Below, piece by piece: positions 42,920 through 51,270 of a DNA stretch of 64,000 nucleotides. The position numbers were made by a program, and so were the translations under genes. Each line of letters begins with the position of its first letter. The stretch's first letter is position 1. This DNA is from Actinomycetales bacterium (GTDB lineage Bacteria; Actinomycetota; Actinomycetes; Actinomycetales; Microbacteriaceae). The notes beneath the pieces were generated by a model. It worked only from the letters and a program-made list of their open reading frames with translations, did no database searches and was not told the origin of the DNA. Location: NCBI GenBank assembly GCA_015655415.1, contig JAATFB010000088.1, positions 112,156-176,155 of the forward strand, read 5' to 3'.

Positions 42920-43762
42920 GTGACCGAGCACTCCGTGACACTGCCCAGGATCGCGATCCTCGGCGCGGGATCCATGGGCCGGGCGATCCTGAGCGGGCTC
43001 CTGCAGCCGCAGGTGCGGGTCGACGGCGGCATCGTCGTGACGAACCGGAGGCGCCGACCGGCGGCGCACCCCTGCGGCGACGAGAGGGTCACGGCGCTCG
43101 CGACGGAGGAGAGCCCGACCGCGAACCGCCTCGCCGTCGCCGGTGCGGGGATCGTGCTCGTCGCGGTCAAGCCTGCCATGGTCCCCGATCTGCTGACGGA
43201 GATCGCGGGTGCCCTCGATCCCGGGGCGATCGTCGTCAGCGTGGCCGCGGGCGTTCCCTTGTCCCGGCTCGAGGCGCTGCTGCCGGCATCCGTCGCGGTG
43301 CTGCGGTCGATGCCGAACACCCCGGCGGTCGTCGGGCGTGCCGTGACCGGCCTGAGTGCAGGCACTCGCTCCTCGCCGGAGCAGGTGGCGCTGGTGCGCA
43401 GGCTGTTCGAGACCGTCGGCCGGGTGGTCGAGGTGCCCGAGCCGCAGCTGGACGCCCTCAGTGCCGTCTCCGGCTCCGGCCCCGCGTACTTCTTCTTCCT
43501 CGTCGAGCAGCTGACGGCCGCGGCGGTCCGGAAGGGCTTCACGCCGGAGCAGGCCGCCGAGCTGGTCAACGGCACGTTCATCGGCTCCGCTCGCCTGCTC
43601 GAGCAGTCCGGCGCCACTCCGGCCGAGCTGCGCATCCAGGTCACCAGCCCGAAGGGCACCACCGAGCGGGCCCTCGCGGTGCTGCAGTCCGCCGACCTCG
43701 GGTCGGTCTTCGACAGCGCCACCGACGCCGCCCTGGCCCGTGCCCGTGAGCTCGCCCGCTGA
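42920..43762 (+). CDS. proC: Pyrroline-5-carboxylate reductase
   Basis: A 280-residue enzyme catalysing the last step of proline synthesis with NAD(P)H. The Rossmann motif is ILGAGSMGRAIL. VLVAVKPAMVPDLL and VSVAAGVPLSRLEALLP follow. The P5CR signature lies in LSAVSGSGPAYFFFLVEQLTAAAVRKG, with the family ending VTSPKGTTERALAVL. Length and motifs match ProC. GTG 42920 is 6 nt downstream of TAGGCT (42908-42913), so it is probably leaderless. Monocistronic, convergent with ktrA. Confidence 0.94.
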   Translation: MTEHSVTLPRIAILGAGSMGRAILSGLLQPQVRVDGGIVVTNRRRRPAAHPCGDERVTALATEESPTANRLAVAGAGIVLVAVKPAMVPDLLTEIAGALDPGAIVVSVAAGVPLSRLEALLPASVAVLRSMPNTPAVVGRAVTGLSAGTRSSPEQVALVRRLFETVGRVVEVPEPQLDALSAVSGSGPAYFFFLVEQLTAAAVRKGFTPEQAAELVNGTFIGSARLLEQSGATPAELRIQVTSPKGTTERALAVLQSADLGSVFDSATDAALARARELAR

Positions 43763-43801
43763 CCGGATGCCGCCCGCGGGTCTCCGGCCCCGGGGCGGGC
43801 G

Positions 43802-44470
43802 TCACTCCAGGGTCGCGAAGCGCTCCACGTCGGAGCTGGCGCCGGAGACGATGATGAGGTCGTGGTCGGAGACGACGGTGTCCGCCGTGGCGTAGGTGAA
43901 CGGCTTGCCCGGCGTCTTCACGCCCACGACCGTCACGTCGTATTTGCGGCGCACCTGCGACTGGGTCAGCGTGACTCCGCGGATCACCTTCGGCGGGTAC
44001 ATCTTGACGAGCACGAAGTCGTCGTCGAACTCGATGAAGTCGAGCATCCGCCCGGACAGCAGGTGGGCGATCCGCTCACCCGCCTCCGCCTCCGGATAGA
44101 TCACATGGTTGGCGCCGATGCGTTGCAGGATCGTGCCGTGCGACTTGGAGATCGCCTTCGCCCAGATCTGCGGGATGCCCAGATCCACGAGATTCGCGGT
44201 GATGAGCACGGATGCCTCGATCGAGGACCCCACGGCCACCACGGCGATCGAGAAGTCCTGCGCCCCGATCTGCCGCAGGGCGTCGGCGGAGCGGGCGTCC
44301 GCCTGCACGGTGTGCGTGACCCGCTCCGACCACTTCTGCACCAGCGTCAGGTCGGTGTCGACGGCGAGCACCTCTCGGTCCAGCCGGTCGAGCTGCCCCG
44401 CGGTCGCTGCGCCGAACCGGCCGAGGCCGATGACGAGCACGGGGGCGTCGTGTTTGATGTGGTCAGCCAA
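43802..44470 (-). CDS. ktrA: Potassium uptake regulatory subunit KtrA/TrkA
   Basis: A 222-residue cytosolic RCK protein that gates the KtrB channel. The N-terminal Rossmann motif is VLVIGLGRFGAATAGQLD, with the acidic end of strand 2 (EVLAVDTD) binding NAD or ATP. A C-terminal RCK-C (TrkA-C) domain follows from about residue 135. The start is TTG 44470 behind AGAGAGG; no better start exists. It overlaps the 3' end of ktrB by 8 nt, so the two subunits are translationally coupled. Confidence 0.9.
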   Translation of the reverse strand: MADHIKHDAPVLVIGLGRFGAATAGQLDRLDREVLAVDTDLTLVQKWSERVTHTVQADARSADALRQIGAQDFSIAVVAVGSSIEASVLITANLVDLGIPQIWAKAISKSHGTILQRIGANHVIYPEAEAGERIAHLLSGRMLDFIEFDDDFVLVKMYPPKVIRGVTLTQSQVRRKYDVTVVGVKTPGKPFTYATADTVVSDHDLIIVSGASSDVERFATLE

Positions 44471-45941
44471 CGATCGGCCTCTCTTCCGGGTGCTGGTAGT
44501 ACTGCCAGCGCTGCTGCTGGGCGAGCGCGGCGGCGAGGGTGACGGTTCCCACGCGTCCGAGGAACATCGTGATGGCGAGCACGTACACGGCCGCCGTCGG
44601 GGCGTGGCGAGCGAGCCCCGTGGAGAGCCCGCAGGTGGCGAACGCGCTGATCACGTCGAACAGCACATGACCCAGCTCGTCGCCGGTGATGGCGAGCACA
44701 GTCACCGTCGACACCGCCACGATCGTCGCGCTCCACAGCACGACGCTCACCGCCACGCGCAGTACGTCGTTCGGCACGCGGCGGCCGAACGCCTCCATGG
44801 AACGCACGCCACGCGCCTCGGCGGCCGCGGCGAGGAACAGCACCGCTAGCGTGGTCACCTTGATCCCCCCGGCCGTGGAGGCCGAGCCGCCGCCGACGAA
44901 CATCAGCATGTCCGTGACCATCAGGGACGACTCGTGCATATGGTTGACGTCGATGACCGAGAAGCCGCCGGAGCGCGCCATCACAGACAGGAAGAGCGAC
45001 TGGAACACGGCGTCGCCGGTTCCGTGCGCGGCGAGGGTGCGCGAGTTGCCGCTCTCCAGCGCGAAGTAGAGCACCCATCCGGCGATCATCAGCAGCGCGA
45101 ACACGAGAACGGTGAGCTTCACGTGCAGGGTCCAGAACCGTCGGCGCGCTCGCCGGCGCAGGTTCTGCGACACGGCGTAGATGACGGGGAACCCGATCGC
45201 CCCTGCGACCACTCCCGCCATCAGCGCGGTGAGGAACACGTAGTCGTCGGCGAACGGCGCCATTCCCTCCTCGTTGGGCGCGAAGCCGGTGTTCGTGAAT
45301 GCCATGGCGGAGTAGTAGAGCGAGTTCAGCACGCTGTCGTAGAGCGAGAAGCCGTGCGCGAGCATGCGGGGGAAGATCACGATCGCGATGATGAGCTCGA
45401 TGGAGACGGCGCTGAGGGCGACGGTGCGCAGCAGGCTGCCGATCTCGCCCAGACGGATCGCCTGGCCCTCCGCCACCGGCCCGGCGTGCACGCGCAGCGG
45501 ATTGCTGTCGCCGGCGGCGATGAGCTTGGCGCGCAGGCCGAGCCGGCGGGTGATGACCATGCCGAGGATGGACGCCAGGGTCAGCACGCCGAGACCGCCC
45601 ACCTGCACCCCGAGGTAGACCATCACGTGTCCGAAGCCCGACCAGTGCGTGGCCATGTCGACCGTGGACAGGCCGGTGACGCAGATCACGGAGACCGCCG
45701 TGAACAGCGCGTCGGCCAGCGGCGTCGCCGAACGGGCCGCGGTGGAGATCGGCAGCGAGAACAGCAGCGTGAAGACCAGGATCAGCCCGGTGAACACGAT
45801 CAGCGCGAAGCGCGAGGGGCTGGCGCCGGCGAACTCGTTGACACGCAGCTGCACTCGCCCCCACCACGTCGTGGGCACGAGATGCCGGGATGCCTGTGCC
45901 GCAGCGCGCATCGGCCGTCCTCTCCCGGAGCTGTCCGCCAT
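44463..45941 (-). CDS. ktrB: Potassium uptake channel subunit KtrB (TrkH family)
   Basis: A 492-residue integral membrane protein with four pseudo-repeats of helix-pore-helix. Selectivity-filter-like segments are TAVSVICVTGLSTVD, SAMAFTNTGFAPN, ARSGGFSVIDV and SAFATCGLSTG; each has the single Gly that coordinates K+. These define the KtrB/TrkH family. It imports K+ (often coupled to Na+) together with KtrA. ATG 45941 opens the family-like N-terminus; TAGCAT lies 4 nt upstream. The short MADSSGRGRP tail precedes the first helix. Operon ktrB-ktrA. Confidence 0.92.
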   Translation of the reverse strand: MADSSGRGRPMRAAAQASRHLVPTTWWGRVQLRVNEFAGASPSRFALIVFTGLILVFTLLFSLPISTAARSATPLADALFTAVSVICVTGLSTVDMATHWSGFGHVMVYLGVQVGGLGVLTLASILGMVITRRLGLRAKLIAAGDSNPLRVHAGPVAEGQAIRLGEIGSLLRTVALSAVSIELIIAIVIFPRMLAHGFSLYDSVLNSLYYSAMAFTNTGFAPNEEGMAPFADDYVFLTALMAGVVAGAIGFPVIYAVSQNLRRRARRRFWTLHVKLTVLVFALLMIAGWVLYFALESGNSRTLAAHGTGDAVFQSLFLSVMARSGGFSVIDVNHMHESSLMVTDMLMFVGGGSASTAGGIKVTTLAVLFLAAAAEARGVRSMEAFGRRVPNDVLRVAVSVVLWSATIVAVSTVTVLAITGDELGHVLFDVISAFATCGLSTGLARHAPTAAVYVLAITMFLGRVGTVTLAAALAQQQRWQYYQHPEERPIVG

Positions 45942-46126
45942 GTCGATGCTACCGGGGCATTCGCGGGCGGGCCCGTGCGCCCGTCGCGAGCCGGGCCGTC
46001 GGCAGAAGCGCTCGGGACTCGGCGCCCCTCGCGCCGCGCACGCCGCGTTCCCCTGACGGCATCCGCCCCGCGACGGATGCCGTCGGGGGCATGGTGCCGT
46101 CGGCATCCGGGCAGTAGCCTGGGTGG

Positions 46127-46555
46127 ATGCCGGACATCTTTGACATCGTCGCGGATGCCACACGGCGCGACATCCTGCGCGTGCTGCTCGACGCGTCCGA
46201 ACGCTCGGACGGCGAGGTCAGCGTGTCGCAGATCGTCGGCGAGCTGGAGCTGAGCCAGCCGACGGTCTCCAAGCACCTCAAGGTGCTGCGTGAGGCCGGG
46301 CTCGTGACGGTGCGCGAAGAGGGCCAGCACCGCTACTACCGGATCGACGTGCATCCTCTCGAGGAGATCGAGGACTGGTTGATGCCGTTCGTGAGCGGGG
46401 GCTTCGACATCGGCGACATCGATGTTGGCGCGGTCGTGGCAGGGCTGAAGGACGAGACCAAGGAGTTCGCCGAGCAGGTCGGCAAGGTGTTCGCCGACAC
46501 CAGCCATCGCGTCTCGAACGTCGTGGACCGGGTGCGCCCCAAGCGTAGGCGCTGA
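46127..46555 (+). CDS. ArsR family winged-helix regulator
   Basis: A 142-residue helix-turn-helix protein. MPDIFDIVADATRRDILRVLLDA and LELSQPTVSKHLKVLREAGLVTVREEGQHRYYRID form the ArsR DNA-binding core. The C-terminal half is a charged helical extension of about 60 residues (DVGAVVAGLKDETKEFAEQVGKVFADTSHRV). No clustered Cys metal site is seen. ATG 46127 is 6 nt after TAGCCT (46115-46120), so it is leaderless. Related actinobacterial proteins sit in the same position before the bS22 gene; their target genes are unknown to me. Confidence 0.85.
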   Translation: MPDIFDIVADATRRDILRVLLDASERSDGEVSVSQIVGELELSQPTVSKHLKVLREAGLVTVREEGQHRYYRIDVHPLEEIEDWLMPFVSGGFDIGDIDVGAVVAGLKDETKEFAEQVGKVFADTSHRVSNVVDRVRPKRRR

Positions 46556-46660
46556 AGCCGCGGGGTCGCGGCCCGGCTGGGCGGAGCCGCCGGATGGTAG
46601 ACTGGGCGATCGTGCTGTCGCGCGCCGCGCAGCATCCCCGGCAAACTTTGTGAGGTCTTC

Positions 46661-46759
46661 GTGGGTTCTGTCATCAAGAAGCGCCGCAAGCGCATGGCGA
46701 AGAAGAAGCACCGCAAGCTGCTTCGCAAGACTCGCCACCAGCGCCGCAACAAGAAGTAG
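46661..46759 (+). CDS. 30S ribosomal protein bS22 (AURKAIP1/COX24 domain), 32 aa
   Basis: A 32-residue, very basic protein: it starts VGSVIKKRRKRMAKKKHRK and ends RKTRHQRRNKK. This is the small actinobacterial ribosomal protein bS22, which in mycobacteria binds 16S rRNA near the decoding centre. GTGAGG stands 5 nt before GTG 46661. It is too short for most gene finders. A promoter-like TAGACT lies at about 46596. Upstream is the ArsR-type gene and downstream the glutaredoxin gene, a conserved actinobacterial neighbourhood. Confidence 0.88.
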   Translation: MGSVIKKRRKRMAKKKHRKLLRKTRHQRRNKK

Positions 46760-46879
46760 GCGCGCACGAACGCCGGGTTCGCGCCCGGCGTTTCGTCATC
46801 GAACGGGGTCGGCGGCCGTCCAGGCGCGCGTCCCGCGGATGCGGCGGTGAGCACGAGCCGCGCGCATAGGCTGGTGCCC

Positions 46880-47146
46880 GTGCCCGACATCCTGATCACC
46901 CTCATCGGCAAGCCCGGCTGTCACCTCTGCGACGATGCACGCGAGGCGATCCGAGAGGTGACCGACGGTATCCCGGACGCCTCCCGCATCCACCTAGAGG
47001 AGCGTTCGATCCTCGAGGAGCCCGGGCTGTTCGACCGGTACGCCGAGGAGATCCCCGTCGTCCTCATCGACGGCAGGCAGCACACGTACTGGCGTGTCGA
47101 CAAGGATCGCCTGGCGGCGGCGCTGCGGACACGCCTGGCGAGCTGA
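46880..47146 (+). CDS. Glutaredoxin-like thiol-disulfide protein
   Basis: An 88-residue thioredoxin-fold protein of the glutaredoxin-like (DUF836) group. The active-site motif is GKPGCHLCDDA (CxxC, about residues 14-17), and the cis-Pro is in EEIPVVLIDGR. It probably reduces or isomerises disulfides in the cytosol. GTG 46880 lies 7 nt downstream of TAGGCT (46867-46872), so it is preferred over GTG 46874 and over the upstream ATG. Monocistronic. Confidence 0.86.
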   Translation: MPDILITLIGKPGCHLCDDAREAIREVTDGIPDASRIHLEERSILEEPGLFDRYAEEIPVVLIDGRQHTYWRVDKDRLAAALRTRLAS

Positions 47147-47232
47147 CGGCGGGCGGCTGAGCCGCTGCGGGGCCGACGAACCCGGGTTCCGGGCCGCTAC
47201 CATCGGGCGCAGACCCGACGGAAGGACGAACG

Positions 47233-47535
47233 ATGCCGCTGCGACACGTGGTGACGTGGAAGGTGACCGGCGACACCGACGAGGAGCGCGAGGTCGTCAA
47301 GGCCCAGATCCGGGACCGCCTGCTCGCGCTGCCGCCGCAGATCGACCTGATCCGGCGGTTCGAGGTGACACTGACCAATGCGGGTCCTGCCGACGACTTC
47401 GACGTGCTGCTCGACTCCGAGTTCGACGACGAGGACGCCCTGCGCCGCTACAACGAGCATCCGGTGCACCAGGAGGTGGTGGCGTTCGTGCGCTCCCACA
47501 CGGTCGGACGCGCCGCGGTCGACCACACGTTCTGA
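47233..47535 (+). CDS. Dabb family (stress-responsive alpha/beta barrel) protein
   Basis: A 100-residue dimeric ferredoxin-like barrel protein. The start MPLRHVVTWKV and the middle LDSEFDDEDALRRYNEHPVHQEVVAFVRS are the Dabb signature (strand with HxV, then the Y-xxHPxH motif). Plant members are stress-induced; bacterial members are mostly uncharacterised. GGAAGGA precedes ATG 47233, and TACCAT lies about 30 nt upstream, so this one has a short leader. Monocistronic. Confidence 0.86.
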   Translation: MPLRHVVTWKVTGDTDEEREVVKAQIRDRLLALPPQIDLIRRFEVTLTNAGPADDFDVLLDSEFDDEDALRRYNEHPVHQEVVAFVRSHTVGRAAVDHTF

Positions 47536-47586
47536 GTCGCAGGCCGGCCGGCGTCGCCGTGGGCGGCGATCCCTATGCTGGTGCGC

Positions 47587-47682
47587 ATGGCTCCGGATCC
47601 CGTGCTGCGCCCGCGTGCCGGGAGGGTCACGGGGCACGGCCGCTCGGCCTCGGAACCCGGCATCCGGCCGCGGACCGCATGA
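47587..47682 (+). CDS. Possible leaderless 31-aa leader peptide coupled to hydrolase gene
   Basis: A short frame starts at ATG 47587, 7 nt after TATGCT (47574-47579), and ends with a TGA that overlaps the ATG of the next gene (ATGA at 47679-47682). The peptide (MAPDPVLRPRAGRVTG...) has no recognisable family. The geometry fits a leaderless upstream ORF that couples translation to the hydrolase gene, which itself has no ribosome-binding site in front of its ATG. Confidence 0.35.
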   Translation: MAPDPVLRPRAGRVTGHGRSASEPGIRPRTA

Positions 47683-49694
47683 GCGCGCCGGGCTCGGACA
47701 CCGAGCAGACTCCTGCACCGCAGCTCCCGCCGTGGCTGCGCAGGCCGCGCAGCCTGCTGGGATGGGCGGGCTTGGCGCTGCTCGTGGCCGCGGCATCCGT
47801 CGTGCTGCTCGCGCTCGGCCTGGTGGTCGTCGCGTTCGCGATCGCGGCATGGGTGGCGCGCGGCCTCGTGTGGCTCGTGGCCACGGTTGGGGACTGGGCC
47901 TGGTATCTGGCGCGGGGGTTCGCCCGGCGCGAGTACCCGTTCGCGCTTCGGCCGCCGATCGACGAGGACTCGCGCGCCAGGGTCGTCAACGACGCGTGGG
48001 TCGCGACGCTGCCGCGGGTCGTCGGCTTGGTCGCCCGCACCGCCGGCTTCCTGTTCGCGCCCCTGGCGCTGCTGGCGTCGCTGGCCGGCATCGTGCTGCC
48101 GAGCCTGCGGGCCCGTCCCTACGTCGCGGTGTTCAACGTGCCGGGCCTGGAGGCCAAGCTCGTCGCGCTCGGCCGCAACCACGGATACTTCGACGACGGG
48201 CATCGCGTCTCCGTGCAACGCTACGAGGACTTCCTGCGCGACGCCTTCCCGCAGCACGCCGACTTCCTGCGCTGGTGGCACGATCCGCTCGCGCACCAGC
48301 CGTTTCGGCCCGCCTCCGAGGAGTGGGGCGCACCGCACCGCTTCTCGGGCCTGACGCTCGGACCGCCTCCCGACGTGCTCGGCCTGCCCGGTCTCGCCCT
48401 GACGGCGATGCGCCGCACCCGCATCGCCGGGCTACGGGAGCTGTTCATCTCACAGCGGGAGATCGACGACCTCGGCGATCCTGACCTCGACGACCGTGCC
48501 GACGTTGCCGTCGTCCGCGTCGTCCGCATCGAGAGCCCCGTGGCGTCGGGTGCCGATGCGAGGGGTCTCCCACGCGGAGACGGGGATGTCGCACGCGACC
48601 GCCGCTGGATCGTGCAGTTCCCGAGCACGCAGACCTGGCATCCGCGCGCCGGCCGGGCGCCGAACGACCTCACCGCCGACCTCGTCGCGCTGTCGATGCG
48701 CGAGACGACGCTCACGCGCGCCGCGATCGAGACGATGCGCCAAGCCGGAGTTCGCAGCGGGGAGCCCGTGCTCGTCGCCGGGTTCAGCCTGGGCGGCATG
48801 ATCGCGGCACAGGTGGCCGAGCGCTCGGCGCGCGAGGGGTTCACCGTGACCCATCTGGTGACGGCAGGCGCTCCGATCGGCCGCCACCGGCTGCCCAGCA
48901 CCGTGCGGGTGCTGTCGATCGAGCACATGCTCGACACGGTGCCGCGCCTGGAGGGCCGGGAGAACCCCGTCGTCATCGGTGGAGCCGGGCGTTCCCCGCT
49001 CGGCGGCGGCGCGACGGCCGCTCAGTGGCTCACGGTCAAGGCGGGCCCGCCCCTGCCGCTCGGCTATCGCATCGCGGTGACGCATCACTCCCCGAGCTAC
49101 GCCGAGACGGCGGGATCCATCGAGGCCGATCCTCCTGCCGCCCCGGTCGCAGGGTACGTCGAGGACATCAGGCCGTTCTTCTCCGGCGATCAGGTGATCG
49201 CCGACTTCGCGGCCCGTCGGGCCGGGCTCGACACGCCGCGCCCGGCCGTGCCGATCGTGCTGCCCTCGACGGCCCAGGACGAGGCGATCCGGGAGCGTCT
49301 GCGTGTGACGCTGCGTCGCGTGCCCGGGGTGATCGCCGTGGACATCTATCCGTCCCGCACCGGGTTTCCGACCACGGTGATGTGGAGTGCCGACGTGCTG
49401 GTGCTGAGCCTGCGGCCGTGGTTCCAGGAGGTGGGACGGGCATCCGTGTACCGCGGCCTGCTCGGACTCCTGGAGGGGCGGCGCGGCATCGGCCTGCACC
49501 TGCGGCTGCAGGCCAAGCGCACTCCGGGTGCCACGTGGGAGGCGACGGTGCAGCGCATGGCGGACGGCAGGTGGCGGGAACGGGTGGACGTGGGCTTCGA
49601 CTCGGATGCCGCACGCGAGGAGTGGGCGGAGCTCTTGATGCCGAACGGCTGGGCGTCCACCGTGACGTACTACGACGCGGGCGCGTTCGACTGA
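47679..49694 (+). CDS. Large membrane-anchored alpha/beta hydrolase-like protein
   Basis: A 671-residue protein of unknown function. Residues about 23-95 include two or three hydrophobic helices (LLGWAGLALLVAAASVVLLALGL and following), and another pair lies at about 115-150. The soluble part contains a nucleophile elbow, LVAGFSLGGMIAAQVAE (GxSxG, about 369), then VTHLVTAGAPIGRH, typical of alpha/beta hydrolases. A downstream SIEHMLDTVPRLEG could hold the acid residue and RIAVTHHSPSYAET the His. The C-terminal ~150 residues look like a separate alpha/beta domain. No substrate can be assigned. The ATG overlaps a short upstream frame. Convergent with aspS. Confidence 0.75.
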   Translation: MSAPGSDTEQTPAPQLPPWLRRPRSLLGWAGLALLVAAASVVLLALGLVVVAFAIAAWVARGLVWLVATVGDWAWYLARGFARREYPFALRPPIDEDSRARVVNDAWVATLPRVVGLVARTAGFLFAPLALLASLAGIVLPSLRARPYVAVFNVPGLEAKLVALGRNHGYFDDGHRVSVQRYEDFLRDAFPQHADFLRWWHDPLAHQPFRPASEEWGAPHRFSGLTLGPPPDVLGLPGLALTAMRRTRIAGLRELFISQREIDDLGDPDLDDRADVAVVRVVRIESPVASGADARGLPRGDGDVARDRRWIVQFPSTQTWHPRAGRAPNDLTADLVALSMRETTLTRAAIETMRQAGVRSGEPVLVAGFSLGGMIAAQVAERSAREGFTVTHLVTAGAPIGRHRLPSTVRVLSIEHMLDTVPRLEGRENPVVIGGAGRSPLGGGATAAQWLTVKAGPPLPLGYRIAVTHHSPSYAETAGSIEADPPAAPVAGYVEDIRPFFSGDQVIADFAARRAGLDTPRPAVPIVLPSTAQDEAIRERLRVTLRRVPGVIAVDIYPSRTGFPTTVMWSADVLVLSLRPWFQEVGRASVYRGLLGLLEGRRGIGLHLRLQAKRTPGATWEATVQRMADGRWRERVDVGFDSDAAREEWAELLMPNGWASTVTYYDAGAFD

Positions 49695-49729
49695 GCCGGG
49701 CGTGAGGCTGAGCTGCGCGTGCGGCTGTG

Positions 49730-51088
49730 CTAGGGGGTGAGGCGGGTCGGTCCGCGGAACAGGTAGGTCACCTCGCGGATCGACTGCTCTCCCAGCAACA
49801 GCATCAGCACACGGGCGAGGCCCATGCCGAAGCCGCCGTGCGGGGGGATGCCGTACCGGAAGAAGTCCAGGTAGGAATGGAGCCCCTCAAGGTCGAGGCC
49901 CTTCTGCACGGCCTGCGACTCGAGCACGTCGATGCGATGCTCGCGCTGAGCGCCGGTCGTGATCTCGACGCCGTTGTAGATCAGGTCGTAGCTGCGGGTG
50001 AGGCCGGTGCCGGGATCCACCATGTGGTAGAAGGGCCGGATCGACAGCGGGTAGTCAGTGAGGAAGACGAAGTCGTGACCGTAGGTCTCCTTGACGTGGG
50101 CGGAGATCTGGCGCTCGCCCTCCGGGTCCATGTCGCCGTCGGCGCGCGGCACCGTGTAGCCGCGGGCCTTCACGATCTCCAGCGCCTCCGCCAGCGGGAT
50201 GCGTGGGAACGGCAGGGCGGGGATCTCGACCTCCACCCCGAACGCCTCGCGGATCTCGTCGGCGTGCTTCTGCTTCACCGCCGTGAGGCCCGCCACCAGG
50301 AGCTGCTCCTGCATGGACATGACATCGTCGTGCGAGTCGATCCAGCTCAGCTCGGCGTCCACGCTGGTGAACTCCGTGGCGTGCCGGGAGGTGAACGACG
50401 GGTCGGCGCGGAACACGGGCGTGATCGCGAACACCTTGCCGAAGCCTGCGGCCTGCGCCATCTGCTTGAAGTGCTGCGGGCTCTGCGCGAGGTAGGCGGT
50501 TCCGAGATCGAAGTAGTCCAGCTGGAACAGCTCGGCGCGGGACTCCGCCGGCGTGGCCATGAAGCTCGGCGTGTGCACCTCCACGAAGCCGTTGTCGATC
50601 CACCACGTGCGCCAGGCGTGCTCGAGGGTCGTCTGCACCCGGAAGATCAGGTTGTTCCTCCTCTGACGCAGGTCGAGGAACCGCCAGTCCATTCGCTTGT
50701 CCAGGCCCGAGTCGGGCGCGATCGGCAGCTCCGGATGCGCGTAGCTCGCCACGGTCAGCGAGTCGACCCGCACCTCGAGGCCGCCGAGCTTGACCCGTTC
50801 GTCGTGCTTGAGCTGGCCGGTCACCGTGATGAACGAGCCGAGGGTGAGTGAGGAGATGGTCTCGGCGATGTCATCCGTCACGCTCACCCCGACCGGCACG
50901 TCGCCGGACTCGACCACCTCGGTGGCAGGTGCGGACCGCGGGTGCACCAGCTGCACGTCACCGGACTCGTCGCGCAGGATGACGAACTGCACCTTCTTCT
51001 GGTCCCGCACGGTCTCGACCCAGCCTGACACTGTCACGGGTCCGTCCTGGCGAGCGGCGAGGTTCTTGACGAGGACGCGGGAAGTCAC
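49730..51088 (-). CDS. aspS: Aspartate--tRNA ligase, archaeal/eukaryal type (possibly AspRS(Asn))
   Basis: A 452-residue class II synthetase. The N-terminal OB-fold (VTVSGWVETVRDQKKVQFVILRDESGDVQLV) binds the anticodon. Motif 2 is VFAITPVFRADPSFTSRHATEFTSVDAE, and motif 3 is PPHGGFGMGLARVLMLLLG. Bacterial-type AspRS is about 590 residues with a GAD insertion domain; this protein lacks that insertion and matches the shorter archaeal type (AspS2). Such enzymes can be non-discriminating and charge tRNA-Asn with Asp for GatCAB. Whether this one does is not visible. GTG 51088 lies 6 nt after TAGACT, so it is leaderless. It is transcribed away from the cas operon end. Confidence 0.9.
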   Translation of the reverse strand: MTSRVLVKNLAARQDGPVTVSGWVETVRDQKKVQFVILRDESGDVQLVHPRSAPATEVVESGDVPVGVSVTDDIAETISSLTLGSFITVTGQLKHDERVKLGGLEVRVDSLTVASYAHPELPIAPDSGLDKRMDWRFLDLRQRRNNLIFRVQTTLEHAWRTWWIDNGFVEVHTPSFMATPAESRAELFQLDYFDLGTAYLAQSPQHFKQMAQAAGFGKVFAITPVFRADPSFTSRHATEFTSVDAELSWIDSHDDVMSMQEQLLVAGLTAVKQKHADEIREAFGVEVEIPALPFPRIPLAEALEIVKARGYTVPRADGDMDPEGERQISAHVKETYGHDFVFLTDYPLSIRPFYHMVDPGTGLTRSYDLIYNGVEITTGAQREHRIDVLESQAVQKGLDLEGLHSYLDFFRYGIPPHGGFGMGLARVLMLLLGEQSIREVTYLFRGPTRLTP

Positions 51089-51184
51089 CCGGAAAGTCTA
51101 GGGGAGGGCGCGAAAAGTCCTGGTGTCTACCATCGGTCAACAACCTGTCCTACGGTAGCATAATGATGCGAACGTGGTTATAGG

Positions 51185-51270
51185 TGAACAGTCCACCCAT
51201 GGTGGATGATCCCGTGGTCATCGGCGAACGAGGATCGATGTTCGTGTGCTCCTCGCTTCACGCGGGGTTC
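51185..51270 (+). repeat. Degenerate CRISPR repeat-spacer-repeat unit next to cas2
   Basis: A hairpin TCCACC-CAT-GGTGGA followed by TGATCC (ending 51212) keeps the stem and 5'-handle end of the array repeat. Exactly 33 nt later, at 51246, GTGCTCC begins a second repeat-like hairpin (CCTCGC/GCGGGG) that runs to the cas2 stop codon. Orientation is plus, opposite to the main array. An AT-rich, promoter-like segment (TATAGG at 51179) precedes it. The match is much weaker than for the unit at 57.7 kb, and the second hairpin could simply be the cas operon terminator. Confidence 0.4.

Noticed and set aside
51246..51270. The cas2-proximal hairpin as an ordinary terminator only
   Set aside because: Not fully rejected: it may be a terminator, but the GTGCTCC start and the 33-nt distance to a handle-like end led me to report it as a degenerate repeat unit at low confidence.
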